62,865 nt of DNA, from contig NZ_LGQW01000015.1 of the NCBI RefSeq assembly GCF_003116035.1, forward strand, positions 7,237,980 to 7,300,844, given 5' to 3'. A program made the translations under genes and the position numbers. Shown piece after piece: positions 14,821 to 23,826 of the stretch; the stretch's first letter is position 1, and each line of letters starts with the position of its first letter. The stretch comes from Azospirillum sp. TSH64. Lineage in GTDB: Bacteria > Pseudomonadota > Alphaproteobacteria > Azospirillales > Azospirillaceae. Below the pieces are notes generated by a model. That model did not search any database. It had not been told where the DNA came from and saw only the letters and a list, made by a program, of their open reading frames with translations.

Positions 14821-15032
14821 CAGTTGTGCAGCGCAGAGCAGCGGCACCCGGAAATCCCGCTCCGGACTGACCGACGTCAATGTGTCCGGCCCGCTTCGGA
14901 CCGACCATTCGCCCTGGTCGACCGCCGTTTTCTGCCTCACCCCGCGCCGGCTTTTGAAAGACCCGCCGGCCCCGTCATCGAAGACGCCCCCCTCGGGAGA
15001 CGACTGTCGCCAGCACAAAGGATTTTTCCGGC

Positions 15033-18000
15033 ATGACCCAAAGCCCGACCTCCACCGCCCCCCTCAGGCCCGTCTCTTCCGTCCGCAACATGGCCCCCAA
15101 GATGGCCCGCATCATGGACGGCAACGAGGCGGCGGCCTCCGTGGCCTATCGCGCCAGCGACGTCATCGCGATCTACCCCATCACGCCATCCTCGCCGATG
15201 GGGGAATTCGCCGACGAATGGTCGGCGGCGCACCGCCCCAACCTGTGGGGCAGCGTGCCGCAGGTGGTGGAGATGCAGTCGGAGGGCGGGGCGGCCGGGG
15301 CGGTCCACGGCGCCTTGCAGGCCGGCGCGCTGGCGACGACCTTCACCGCGTCGCAGGGCCTGCTGCTGATGATCCCCAACATGTACAAGATCGCCGGAGA
15401 GCTGACGCCCTTCTGCATGCATGTGGCGGCGCGCACGCTGGCGACCCATGCGTTGTCGATCTTCGGCGACCATTCCGACGTGATGGCCTGCCGCCAGACC
15501 GGCTTCGCCATGCTGGCCTCGGCCAACGTGCAGGAGGCCCACGATCTGGCGCTCGTCGCCCATGTCGCCACCTTGCGGGCGCGGGTGCCCTTCCTGCATT
15601 TCTTCGACGGCTTCCGCACCTCGCACGAGTTCAACTGCATCAAGCCTCTCGCCGACGATGATCTGCGCGCCCTGATCGATGACGGTTGCGTCGATGCCCA
15701 CCGCCGCCGCGGCCTGACGCCGGATCATCCGGTCGTGCGCGGCACGGCGCAGAATCCCGACGTGTTCTTCCAGGCGCGCGAGGCCGCCAACCCCTGGTAC
15801 GACGCCTGCCCGGCCATCGTGCAGGAGATGATGGACCGGCTCACCGCCCGCACCGGCCGGGCCTACCGCCTGTTCGACTATCACGGCCATCCGCAGGCGG
15901 AGCGGGTGGTGGTGGTCATGGGGTCGGGGGCGGAGACCTGCAACGGCACGGTGGACCGGCTGGTCGGGCAGGGGGAGCGCGTCGGCTGCCTGACCGTCCG
16001 CCTGTTCCGCCCCTTCGCCATCGCCGATTTCGTGTCCGCCCTGCCGGCGACGGTGCGGCGCATTGCGGTCCTCGACCGCACCAAGGAGCCCGGCGCCGTT
16101 GCCGATCCGCTCTATCTCGACGTGGTCGCCGCTCTGGCGGAGGCCCGCGCGGCTGACTCGTCCGCCATCGACCCCATGGTGATCGGCGGCCGCTACGGCC
16201 TGTCGTCCAAGGAATTCACCCCCGCCATGGCGAAGGCGGTGTTCGACGAACTGGGCCGCGACCGTCCGAAGCGCCGCTTCACCGTCGGCATCACCGACGA
16301 CGTCACCCACCACTCGATTCCCTGGGATCCGCGCTGGGCGGTGGAGGAGCCGGGCGTGTCCCGTGCCGTCTTCTTCGGCCTCGGCGCCGACGGCACGGTG
16401 GGCGCCAACAAGAACTCGCTCAAGATCATCCAGTCGCGCAGCGGCGGCCATGCCCAGGCCTATTTCGTCTATGACAGCCGCAAGTCCGGCTCGACCACCG
16501 TGTCGCACCTGCGTTTTTCCAAGGAGCCGATCCGCGCGCCCTACCTGATCGGGCAGGCCCAGTTCGTCGCCTGCCACCATCTGCCGCTGATGGAGCGGGT
16601 GGAGGTGGCGGAGATGGCCGCCCCCGGCGCCACCCTCCTGCTGAACGCCCCCGGCACGCCCGAGCAGGTGTGGGACGCCCTGCCGGCCGAGGTCCAGCGC
16701 CTCTGCATCGAGCGCAGGCTGTCCCTGCACGCCATCGACGCCGGCGCCGTCGCCCGCGAGGTCGGGCTCGGCCGCCGCGTCAACACCATCATGCAGACCT
16801 GCTTCTTCGCCCTCTCCAACGTCATGCCGGTCGCCGACGCCATCGCCGAGATCAAGGCGGCGATTGCCAAGACATACTCCCGCCGCGGCGAGGAGGTGGT
16901 GGCGCGCAACATCGCCGCTGTCGATCAGGCGCTGGCCCATTTGCATCCGGTCCCGGTGCCCGACCATGTCACCGCCGACCATGGCCGCCCGGCCCCGGTG
17001 CCGGAAACCGCCCCCGACTTCGTCAAGCGGGTCACCGGCATGATGATCGCCGGCCATGGCGACCGGCTGCCGGTGTCCGCCTTCCCGGTCGACGGCACAT
17101 GGCCGACCGGCACCTCGAAATATGAGCACCGCAACATCGCGGCGGAGGCGCCGGGCTGGAACGCCGACCTCTGCATCGAGTGCAACAAGTGTGTGCTGGT
17201 CTGCCCGCATGCCGCCATCCGTGCCACGGTGGTGCCGGAGTCGGCACTGGCCGGCGCCCCGGCCGGTTTCGAGACCATCCCCTACAAGGGCCGCGAGTTC
17301 CCCGGCGGGCGCTACCGCCTGCAAGCCTCGCCGGCCGACTGCACCGGCTGCACGCTCTGCGTCGCCGCCTGCCCGGTGGAAGACAAACACGGCTCCGGCC
17401 GCAAGGCGCTGGAGATGCGCCCCATCCAGGCGCTGGCCGGCCAGCAGGAGGCCTTCGAGTTCTTCCGCGGCCTGCCCGCCATCCCGCGCGAGTCGGTGCC
17501 GGTCACCGTCAAGCACAGCCAGCTGCTGGAACCGCTGTTCGAGTTCTCCGGCGCCTGCGCCGGCTGCGGCGAGACCCCCTACATCAAGATGCTGACCCAG
17601 CTGTTCGGCGACCGCATGGTGATGGCGAACGCCACCGGCTGCTCGTCGATCTATGGCGGCAACCTGCCGACCACGCCCTACACCATCGACGCCAGCGGCC
17701 ACGGCCCGGCCTGGGCCAACTCGCTGTTCGAGGACAATGCGGAGTTCGGACTCGGCCTGCGCGTCGCCATCGACGGCATGGCCGAACAGGCGCGCGACGC
17801 GCTGGCGCTGCTGTCCGCTCAACTGGAGCCCGGCCTTGTCACCGAACTGCTGGAGGCCGGCCAGACCGACGCCGCCGGCATCGCCGCCCAGCGCGCCCAT
17901 GTCGTCACGCTGAGGACGCAGCTCGCCCCGCTGAAGGATCCGCTGGCCCGCCGGCTGGAGCAGATGGCCGACTATCTGGTCCGCAAATGCGTGTGGATCG

Positions 18001-18632
18001 TCGGCGGCGACGGCTGGGCCTACGACATCGGCTATGGCGGGCTCGACCATGCGCTGGCCTCGGGCCGCGACATCAACATCCTGGTGATGGACACGGAGGT
18101 CTATTCCAACACCGGCGGCCAGCAGTCCAAGGCGACGCCCATCGGCGCCTCGGCCAAGTTCGCCACCGCCGGCCGGTCGGCGGCCAAGAAGGATCTGGGG
18201 CTGATGGCGATGGCCTACGACCATGTCTATGTCGCCCGCACCGCCTTCGGCGCCCGCGACAGCCACACGCTGAACGCCCTGACGGAGGCCGAGGCCTATC
18301 GCGGCCCGTCGCTGGTGCTGGCCTACAGCCACTGCGTCGCCCACGGCTTCGAGCTGTCGCACGGGCTGGAGCATCAGAAGCTGGCGGTGGACAGCGGCCA
18401 CTGGTCGCTCTACCGCCGCGACCCGCAGCGGCTGGCCGAGGGCAAGACTGCCCTGCAACTGGACAGCGGCGCCCCATCGGCTGGCCTCGCCGCCTTCATG
18501 GCTGGCGAGTCCCGCTTCAGCGCGGTGGAGCGGGCCAACCCGGAGCGCTTCCACGCCCTGCTGGACGAGGCTGAGGCGGAGATCCGCCGCAAGCGCCACC
18601 TGTTCGAGCATATGGCGGGGTTCAAGGAGTGA
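15033..18632 (+). CDS. nifJ: Pyruvate:ferredoxin (flavodoxin) oxidoreductase
   Basis: A 1199-residue single-chain enzyme that oxidises pyruvate and CoA to acetyl-CoA and CO2, passing electrons to ferredoxin or flavodoxin, for example for nitrogenase. Domains in order: domain I with the YPITPSSPMGEFADEW pyruvate/TPP segment (about residue 48), transketolase C-like domain II, the gamma domain with GLGADGTVGANKNS (about 450), then two 4Fe-4S motifs CIECNKCVLVCP (about 713) and CTGCTLCVAACP (about 770), and a TPP domain with CAGCGETPYIK (about 842), GDGWAYDIGYGG and DTEVYSNTGGQ. The Cys residues for the third cluster near the TPP are present. Full length compared with Klebsiella NifJ. It is monocistronic; the upstream region has FNR-like and sigma-54-like elements. 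Confidence 0.97.
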   Translation: MTQSPTSTAPLRPVSSVRNMAPKMARIMDGNEAAASVAYRASDVIAIYPITPSSPMGEFADEWSAAHRPNLWGSVPQVVEMQSEGGAAGAVHGALQAGALATTFTASQGLLLMIPNMYKIAGELTPFCMHVAARTLATHALSIFGDHSDVMACRQTGFAMLASANVQEAHDLALVAHVATLRARVPFLHFFDGFRTSHEFNCIKPLADDDLRALIDDGCVDAHRRRGLTPDHPVVRGTAQNPDVFFQAREAANPWYDACPAIVQEMMDRLTARTGRAYRLFDYHGHPQAERVVVVMGSGAETCNGTVDRLVGQGERVGCLTVRLFRPFAIADFVSALPATVRRIAVLDRTKEPGAVADPLYLDVVAALAEARAADSSAIDPMVIGGRYGLSSKEFTPAMAKAVFDELGRDRPKRRFTVGITDDVTHHSIPWDPRWAVEEPGVSRAVFFGLGADGTVGANKNSLKIIQSRSGGHAQAYFVYDSRKSGSTTVSHLRFSKEPIRAPYLIGQAQFVACHHLPLMERVEVAEMAAPGATLLLNAPGTPEQVWDALPAEVQRLCIERRLSLHAIDAGAVAREVGLGRRVNTIMQTCFFALSNVMPVADAIAEIKAAIAKTYSRRGEEVVARNIAAVDQALAHLHPVPVPDHVTADHGRPAPVPETAPDFVKRVTGMMIAGHGDRLPVSAFPVDGTWPTGTSKYEHRNIAAEAPGWNADLCIECNKCVLVCPHAAIRATVVPESALAGAPAGFETIPYKGREFPGGRYRLQASPADCTGCTLCVAACPVEDKHGSGRKALEMRPIQALAGQQEAFEFFRGLPAIPRESVPVTVKHSQLLEPLFEFSGACAGCGETPYIKMLTQLFGDRMVMANATGCSSIYGGNLPTTPYTIDASGHGPAWANSLFEDNAEFGLGLRVAIDGMAEQARDALALLSAQLEPGLVTELLEAGQTDAAGIAAQRAHVVTLRTQLAPLKDPLARRLEQMADYLVRKCVWIVGGDGWAYDIGYGGLDHALASGRDINILVMDTEVYSNTGGQQSKATPIGASAKFATAGRSAAKKDLGLMAMAYDHVYVARTAFGARDSHTLNALTEAEAYRGPSLVLAYSHCVAHGFELSHGLEHQKLAVDSGHWSLYRRDPQRLAEGKTALQLDSGAPSAGLAAFMAGESRFSAVERANPERFHALLDEAEAEIRRKRHLFEHMAGFKE

Positions 18633-18949
18633 TACCCCGCCCCCTTGCGCCAGTTTCTCCGCTTGCTTGAAGGGGGCGCTTCCAGTTGAACCGTGGACGG
18701 CCATGACGGTGGATCCCGAATGGCCGCGCGCGGTCAGAAGGCCGGTTCACCTGTCCGGTCCGCCGCAGGACCGCTCTGCCGCCATCCATCGGCAGCCTTT
18801 CCTTTGTTCCTGTCCACCGGTCCGCAGAGGCACCGAAGCCGAGCACGGGAACCTGCCACGCCATAGCCAGAATCCGGGCGATTTCCCGCAGTAACAATTG
18901 CCTGTCTGTGGTAACTGTCATTGCGAACATCGCATGGAGATTAAGATAC
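18633..18949. other. Intergenic region between nifJ and nhaA
   Basis: 317 bp without a supported gene. A GCCCCCTT / AAGGGGGC inverted repeat with a long loop lies just after nifJ (about 18640-18682) and may end its transcript, but no T-run follows. Nothing else recognised. Confidence 0.5.
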
Positions 18950-20155
18950 ATGACGGATAGGAAAACCCATATCCGCAATCGACCACTTTCCGTTTTCAGG
19001 GAATTTCTGGAGAGCGAAACCGCTGGTGGCTTGCTCCTGATGGGAGCCGCCGCTGCTGCTCTTGTTGTCGCGAATTCTCCGTTGTCCACCGTTTATTTCC
19101 AGGCGCTTCATTCCTATGTGCTTGGATTGAGCATCGGGCATTGGATCAATGACGGTCTGATGGCGGTCTTCTTCCTGCTCGTGGGCCTGGAGATCAAACG
19201 CGAGATGCTGGATGGCCAGCTCTCCACATGGTCGCGCCGCATCCTGCCCGGCCTGGCGGCGGCGGGCGGCATGCTGTTTCCCGCTCTCATCTATGTGGCA
19301 TTCAACCGCGGCAATCCGGAAACCATGAGCGGCTGGGCCATTCCCACCGCGACGGACATTGCCTTCGCCTTGGGAGTGTTGTCCCTGCTGGGGCCCCGCG
19401 TTCCGACATCGCTGAAGATTTTCCTGACGGCTCTCGCCATCATCGACGACCTCGGCGCCGTCGTCATCATCGCGCTGTTCTACACGGCGGAGCTGTCGCT
19501 GACGGCGCTCGGCATCGCAGCGGCCATTCTGGCCGTGCTTGTTCTCCTGAACCGGGCCGGAGTCGAAAAGCTTTGGCCCTACCTGATCCTCGGTGCCGGG
19601 CTATGGGGGGCCGTGCTGGCCTCCGGCATCCACGCGACGCTGGCCGGTGTCGCCCTGGCGCTGACCATCCCGCTGCGCCCGGCCCCGGGCCGGCCGGATG
19701 ACATGCACTCGCCGCTTCACCGGCTGGAGCACGGCATCCATGGCTGGGTTGCGTTCTTCATCGTGCCGCTCTTCGGTTTCGCCAACGCCGGCGTGTCCTT
19801 TGCCGGCATGGAGGCCTCGATCCTGACCGAGCCTCTGCCGTTGGGCATCGCCCTCGGCCTGTTCCTGGGCAAGATGGTCGGTGTGTTCGGTACCGCTTGG
19901 ATCACCGTGAGACTGGGCTTTGCCGACATGCCGGCGGATGCCTCGACCGTCCAGCTCTTCGGCGTGGCTCTGCTGTGCGGCATTGGCTTCACCATGAGCC
20001 TGTTCATCGGCGCGCTTGCCTTTCCGACCTCGCCGGAGCTTGGGGATGCGGTCAAGGTCGGCGTATTCGCCGGCTCGCTCCTCTCGGCGACGGCCGGAGC
20101 CGTTCTGCTGCGCTTCGCTCACCGGGAAATCCGGCCGATGACGGGGGCCGCCTGA
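18950..20155 (+). CDS. nhaA: Na+/H+ antiporter NhaA
   Basis: A 401-residue inner-membrane protein with about twelve transmembrane segments that exchanges cytoplasmic Na+ (or Li+) for protons. The key NhaA acids are present: the pair in ALAIIDDLGAVVIIALFY (equivalent to Asp163/Asp164 of E. coli) and the Asp of PTATDIAFALGVLS (Asp133). The N-terminal FLESETAGGLLLMGAA and the VGLEIKREMLDG loop are family signatures. The ATG at 18950 follows a GGAGA site and starts the conserved part; an earlier in-frame start at 18908 would add 14 unlikely residues. A hairpin follows the stop. Confidence 0.95.
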   Translation: MTDRKTHIRNRPLSVFREFLESETAGGLLLMGAAAAALVVANSPLSTVYFQALHSYVLGLSIGHWINDGLMAVFFLLVGLEIKREMLDGQLSTWSRRILPGLAAAGGMLFPALIYVAFNRGNPETMSGWAIPTATDIAFALGVLSLLGPRVPTSLKIFLTALAIIDDLGAVVIIALFYTAELSLTALGIAAAILAVLVLLNRAGVEKLWPYLILGAGLWGAVLASGIHATLAGVALALTIPLRPAPGRPDDMHSPLHRLEHGIHGWVAFFIVPLFGFANAGVSFAGMEASILTEPLPLGIALGLFLGKMVGVFGTAWITVRLGFADMPADASTVQLFGVALLCGIGFTMSLFIGALAFPTSPELGDAVKVGVFAGSLLSATAGAVLLRFAHREIRPMTGAA

Positions 20156-20170
20156 TCCATCATGCCGTCC

Positions 20171-20198
20171 GCCCCTCCATCGCATGAGGTGGAGGGGC
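20171..20198 (+). terminator. Hairpin after nhaA
   Basis: A perfect 9-bp stem GCCCCTCCA / TGGAGGGGC with a 10-base loop, 15 bp after the nhaA stop. No T-run follows, so it may be a processing or partial-termination site before the DUF2254 gene. Confidence 0.4.
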
Positions 20199-20389
20199 CC
20201 CGCTCCGCCCTGGAGTGTGATCGGTGGTCGCACCATGCCGTCGCCTCGGGCCTGCTGTGGCAGCCTGCCGCCGCCCCGATGACGTTCATGGCGCCGTTTG
20301 CGCGGAGCCGACCCATCCTCCGCCGGGCCGTTTCTTATCGTGAGGTGTTTGCAACCCCGGACATAGACGGCCTTGTCACGGGAGCGCCA

Positions 20390-21679
20390 ATGAACGACAG
20401 GATTCGTCATTACTGGGAGATCGTTCGTACAAGCCTCTGGCTGGTGCCGGTCCTGATGGGGTGCGCCGGGTTCGGACTGGCCGTCCTCCTGTTGTCCTGG
20501 GGGCGGGGCATCATCAGCAATGCCGGCGAATATTGGCTGATCTATGCCGGAGACATTGATAGCGCCCGTCAATTGCTGTCCGCGCTGCTGTCCGGCATGA
20601 TCACGATGACCTCTCTGGTGGTCTCGATCACCATGGTCGTGCTGACGCTGGCGGCCGGCCAGATCGGTCCGCGTTTGATCCGCACCTTCATTCAGGATCG
20701 TACGACGCAGGGCGTGCTTGGCCTCTTCCTTGCGGACATCGTTTACCTGCTGGTGGTGTTCCGTACCATGGACGGGGAGCGGATCGACAGCGTCCCGCAT
20801 TTGGCGGTGAGCGTGGGGACCGGTCTCACCACCCTTTGCCTGTTCGTGCTCCTCTATTACGTCCACAGGCTTGCCCGGTCGATCATCTACGACAACGTGG
20901 TGCAGAACGTGGCGTCGGAACTGTGCAGGATGGTGGATGCCCTGCTTCCCGAAAAGCCCGAACCGCCGATCCCAGCCGAAAGCCCCGGAACGGATTTCAC
21001 GTGGCTCGCCCTGCATCAGGACGGCTATATCCAAACGCTCGATGCGGAGGCGCTTGTTGCCGCGGCCCGACGGGCGGATGCCGTCGTTCGGATAGAGGTC
21101 CGACCCGGACATTTCATGATCGGCGGTGGCGAGCATATCGCCGTCTATCCGCCGGAAGCCTGCACGGACGACTTTTGCCGGGCCGTCCGCTCGGCCTTCA
21201 TCGTCGGGCCGGAGCGCACACCCACCCAGGATGTGGAGTTCGGCATTCGTCAGTTGGTGGAGATCGCGACCCGGGCCTTGTCCCCGGGCATCAACGACGT
21301 GTTTACCGCTCTTGCCGTGATCGACAACCTGTCCGCCGCGCTCGCGCATATCTTCGGCCGCGGGCTCGAACCATCGGTGTTGCGCGACGGTGACGGGGTG
21401 GTCCGTGTCATCAGGAACATTCCGGACTATGACAGCTTCGTCGGCGCCGCTTTCGATCAGATCCGGCAGGGAGGCAGCGGCAGTCCGGCGATCTTGATCC
21501 GGCTGGCGGAGGCGCTCGGAGAGCTTGCGGCACGGGTTCATGCGGAGGAGATGCGGGGCCCGCTGCTTGAGCAGCTCGACTCCGTGCTGGCGACGGGCGA
21601 GCAGACAATCTCCATCGATCGGGATCTTAGGATTCTAAAAGAGCGCTGCCGACAGGCCCGCGACCGTCTTTCGTGCTGA
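20390..21679 (+). CDS. DUF2254 family membrane protein
   Basis: A 429-residue protein. Four hydrophobic segments lie in the first third (SLWLVPVLMGCAGFGLAVLL, then SGMITMTSLVVSITMVVLTL, LFLADIVYLLVVF and GLTTLCLFVLLYYV), followed by a soluble C-terminal part of about 280 residues with DVEFGIRQLVEIATRALSPG, the best conserved stretch of this uncharacterised family. The ATG at 20390 is preceded by GGAG with correct spacing; the longer frame from 20162 has no such support. It lies 234 bp after nhaA on the same strand and may be co-transcribed; a role in ion or envelope homeostasis would be a guess. Confidence 0.85.
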   Translation: MNDRIRHYWEIVRTSLWLVPVLMGCAGFGLAVLLLSWGRGIISNAGEYWLIYAGDIDSARQLLSALLSGMITMTSLVVSITMVVLTLAAGQIGPRLIRTFIQDRTTQGVLGLFLADIVYLLVVFRTMDGERIDSVPHLAVSVGTGLTTLCLFVLLYYVHRLARSIIYDNVVQNVASELCRMVDALLPEKPEPPIPAESPGTDFTWLALHQDGYIQTLDAEALVAAARRADAVVRIEVRPGHFMIGGGEHIAVYPPEACTDDFCRAVRSAFIVGPERTPTQDVEFGIRQLVEIATRALSPGINDVFTALAVIDNLSAALAHIFGRGLEPSVLRDGDGVVRVIRNIPDYDSFVGAAFDQIRQGGSGSPAILIRLAEALGELAARVHAEEMRGPLLEQLDSVLATGEQTISIDRDLRILKERCRQARDRLSC

Positions 21680-21822
21680 CTATGAAGCCGTACCCGCTCA
21701 TCGAACGGTAGAGGCTCGGGCACTTCCTTCCGCGGAAACCTGTCTGGACCCAGGGAAGGCTGAAGCGGGAACGGTGAAGCGCAGCATGAGGGGCGCGGTG
21801 TAAATGCCGCACCCTTTTCCCC

Positions 21823-21851
21823 TTGCTCCGCCCATTAATATATTAGTATAT
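21823..21851 (+). promoter_or_regulatory. Promoter and TAATATATTA operator of uxaB (site D)
   Basis: -35 TTGCTC (21823-21828), 17-bp spacer, -10 GTATAT (21846-21851). A perfect palindrome TAATATATTA (21836-21845), flanked by AT on the left and GT on the right, abuts the -10. The reverse complement of site A has the same core and flanks. Confidence 0.55.
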
Positions 21852-21923
21852 TGAACTCATCGCCCGTGCTTGCCCTCCTGGCGCCGGGCCCGGATTTTCA
21901 GCTCCCCTCAAGGATGCCCAGTC

Positions 21924-23429
21924 ATGCGTTTCCTGACCCGTGACCAGCTTGCCGGCGGCGCGTTCGACGTCGCCCACACCGACGGCGCCCCAACCCTGCC
22001 CGTGACCATTCTCCAGGTGGGGGACGGCAATTTCCTGCGCGGCTTCGTCGATTGGATGGTCGATGTCGCCAACGGGCAGGGGCTGACCAAGGCCGGCGTC
22101 GCCATCGCCCAGCCGCTGGACCAGGGCATCGCACCGCTGTTGAAGGCGCAGGACAACCTCTACACCGTCCTGCTGCGCGGCATCGAGAACGGGCAGGAGG
22201 TCGAATCCCGCCGCGTCGTCTCCTGCGTGTCGGAAGCGCTGAACCCCTATGCCGACTGGGCACGGATGGTCGAGCTGTCCGTGTCGCCGGCGCTGCGCTT
22301 CTTCGTCTCCAACACCACCGAGGCCGGCATCGCCGACCGTGAGGAAGCCTATGCGCCCGGCGCCTGCCCGGACAGCTTCCCGGCCAAGGTCGCGGCCCTG
22401 CTGCATGCCCGCTACACGGCGCTGGGCGGCAGCGCCGACAGCGGTCTGGTCTTCCTGCCCTGCGAGCTGATCGAGGCCAACGGCACCAACCTGAAGCGCA
22501 TCGTCCTGGCGCACGCCAAGCGCTGGGGCCTGGAGGCTGGCTTCGCCGACTGGATCGAGACGCACAACCACTTCCTGAACACGCTGGTCGACCGCATCGT
22601 CCCCGGCTACCCAAAGGACGAGGCCGCGGCGCTCAGCGCCAAGTGGGGCTATGAGGACAAGCTGGCCGTCGCCGCCGAGCCCTTCCATGTCTGGGTGATC
22701 GAGGGGCCGGCCCATCTGTCGGACGAGTTGCCGCTGCACAAGGCCGGCCTGAACGTGGTGTGGACCGACGATCTCCAGCCCTACCGCACCCGCAAGGTCC
22801 GCATCCTGAACGGCGCCCACACCGCCAGCGCTCTGGCCGCCTATTGCGCCGGGCTCGACACCGTCAAGTCGATGATGGACGACCCGACCGTCTCGGCCTA
22901 CCTGAACACAGTGATGTTCGAGGAGATCGTCCCCTACGTGCCTCTGCCGGAGGCCGAGCGGCAGGATTACGCCCGCACCATCATGGAGCGCTTCGGCAAT
23001 CCCTATATCCGGCACGAGCTGATCTCGATCACGCTGAACTCGGTGTCGAAGTGGCAGGTGCGCGTCCTGCCCAGCCTGAAGGACGCGGTGGCCCGCAACG
23101 GCTCGGCTCCGGCCGGCCTGTCCTTCTCGCTGGCGGCGCTGCTGCGCTTCTACCGCGGCGAGCTGGCCGGCGGCGCCTATGCCGGCACGCGCGAGGCCGG
23201 GTCCTACCCGATCAGCGACAATGCGGAGGTGATCGCCGCCATGAGCGCCGCCTGGGCGGCCAACGGCAGCGATCCGAAGGCGCTGGTTGCCGCCGTCCTG
23301 TCCGACGTCCGCCTGTGGAAGGAGGATCTGACCGCCGTCCCCGGCCTCGCCGCGCGGGTGGCCGACAGCCTCGCCGCCATCGAGGCGAAGGGCATGAAGG
23401 CCGCCATGGCCGATCTGGTCGCCGGCTGA
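21924..23429 (+). CDS. uxaB: Tagaturonate reductase (altronate oxidoreductase), mannitol dehydrogenase family
   Basis: A 501-residue NAD-dependent long-chain polyol dehydrogenase that reduces D-tagaturonate to D-altronate in galacturonate breakdown. The N-terminal ILQVGDGNFLRGFVDWM segment (nucleotide-binding) and the catalytic K-x4-N-x2-H motif in RKVRILNGAHTA are present. Throughout, it follows E. coli UxaB closely (FSNTTEAGI-like, PCELI, TLVDRIV-GYP, NPYI-H, PGL-V-A-DLDAI equivalents), more so than mannitol dehydrogenase or UxuB. The ATG at 21924 begins the family's usual start; the longer frame from 21870 overlaps the promoter. uxaA and uxaC are not in the window. Confidence 0.88.
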   Translation: MRFLTRDQLAGGAFDVAHTDGAPTLPVTILQVGDGNFLRGFVDWMVDVANGQGLTKAGVAIAQPLDQGIAPLLKAQDNLYTVLLRGIENGQEVESRRVVSCVSEALNPYADWARMVELSVSPALRFFVSNTTEAGIADREEAYAPGACPDSFPAKVAALLHARYTALGGSADSGLVFLPCELIEANGTNLKRIVLAHAKRWGLEAGFADWIETHNHFLNTLVDRIVPGYPKDEAAALSAKWGYEDKLAVAAEPFHVWVIEGPAHLSDELPLHKAGLNVVWTDDLQPYRTRKVRILNGAHTASALAAYCAGLDTVKSMMDDPTVSAYLNTVMFEEIVPYVPLPEAERQDYARTIMERFGNPYIRHELISITLNSVSKWQVRVLPSLKDAVARNGSAPAGLSFSLAALLRFYRGELAGGAYAGTREAGSYPISDNAEVIAAMSAAWAANGSDPKALVAAVLSDVRLWKEDLTAVPGLAARVADSLAAIEAKGMKAAMADLVAG

Positions 23430-23454
23430 TCCGGCAGCTTTATTGTGGGAAAGC

Positions 23455-23480
23455 GGGGCGCGTCCATCGGGGCGCGCCCC
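23455..23480 (+). terminator. Hairpin after uxaB
   Basis: An 8-bp GC stem GGGGCGCG / CGCGCCCC with a 10-base loop, 25 bp after the uxaB stop. It lacks a T-run and ends just before the next small gene, so it may only attenuate transcription into it. Confidence 0.35.
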
Positions 23481-23486
23481 GAAGGC

Positions 23487-23792
23487 ATGACATCGATGAC
23501 ACCCCTTCTCAGCCGGCGTATCGCCGAACTGGAGCTTGACGCGGCCGTGCTGCGCCATCGCCTGTTGCATATCCCGCTCGCACTGCAAGAGGATTGCGGT
23601 CTGTGGGCAAGCCATAGGATCATCGGGCGTGAGGCGTTGAGCCTGTTCCGGGCGGTGCGCCAGGAGACGCGTGACAGCGGGGAGGATTGCGATCCGGCGC
23701 TCGGCCGGATCGAGGCCGCCTATCAGCTCGTTCACGACGCGATCCTGGCGCTGTCCGAACTGGCTCTTGCCGACCCGCCGACGCGGCACTGA
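23487..23792 (+). CDS. Small hypothetical protein
   Basis: An open frame of 101 residues, mostly charged and leucine-rich and probably all-helical (LSRRIAELELDAAVLRHRL, then ALSLFRAVRQETRDS). No family recognised. It sits between uxaB and the LacI-type regulator on the same strand with 57 and 34 bp gaps, so it is likely part of that transcript if real. The start is either ATG 23487 or ATG 23496; a GAAGG at 23481 is better spaced for the second. No signal peptide or metal motif. Codon use fits the genome. Confidence 0.5.
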   Translation: MTSMTPLLSRRIAELELDAAVLRHRLLHIPLALQEDCGLWASHRIIGREALSLFRAVRQETRDSGEDCDPALGRIEAAYQLVHDAILALSELALADPPTRH

Positions 23793-23826
23793 AACGCCGC
23801 ACTCCGATGCGTGAGGAAGACCGACG

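Larger units (their letters stand above)
14246..15032. other. 787-bp intergenic region between the MFS gene and nifJ
   Basis: No convincing gene. It holds promoter/operator B for the MFS gene, the FNR-like box at 14667, the sigma-54-like element at 14789 and operator-like site C at 14809. The stretch 14440-14640 is less GC-rich than its surroundings; I see no further motif in it. Confidence 0.6.

Noticed and set aside
14937..18704. A 1255-codon open frame antisense to nifJ
   Set aside because: It mirrors a conserved enzyme gene and translates to Arg/Gly/His-rich sequence typical of antisense frames in high-GC DNA.
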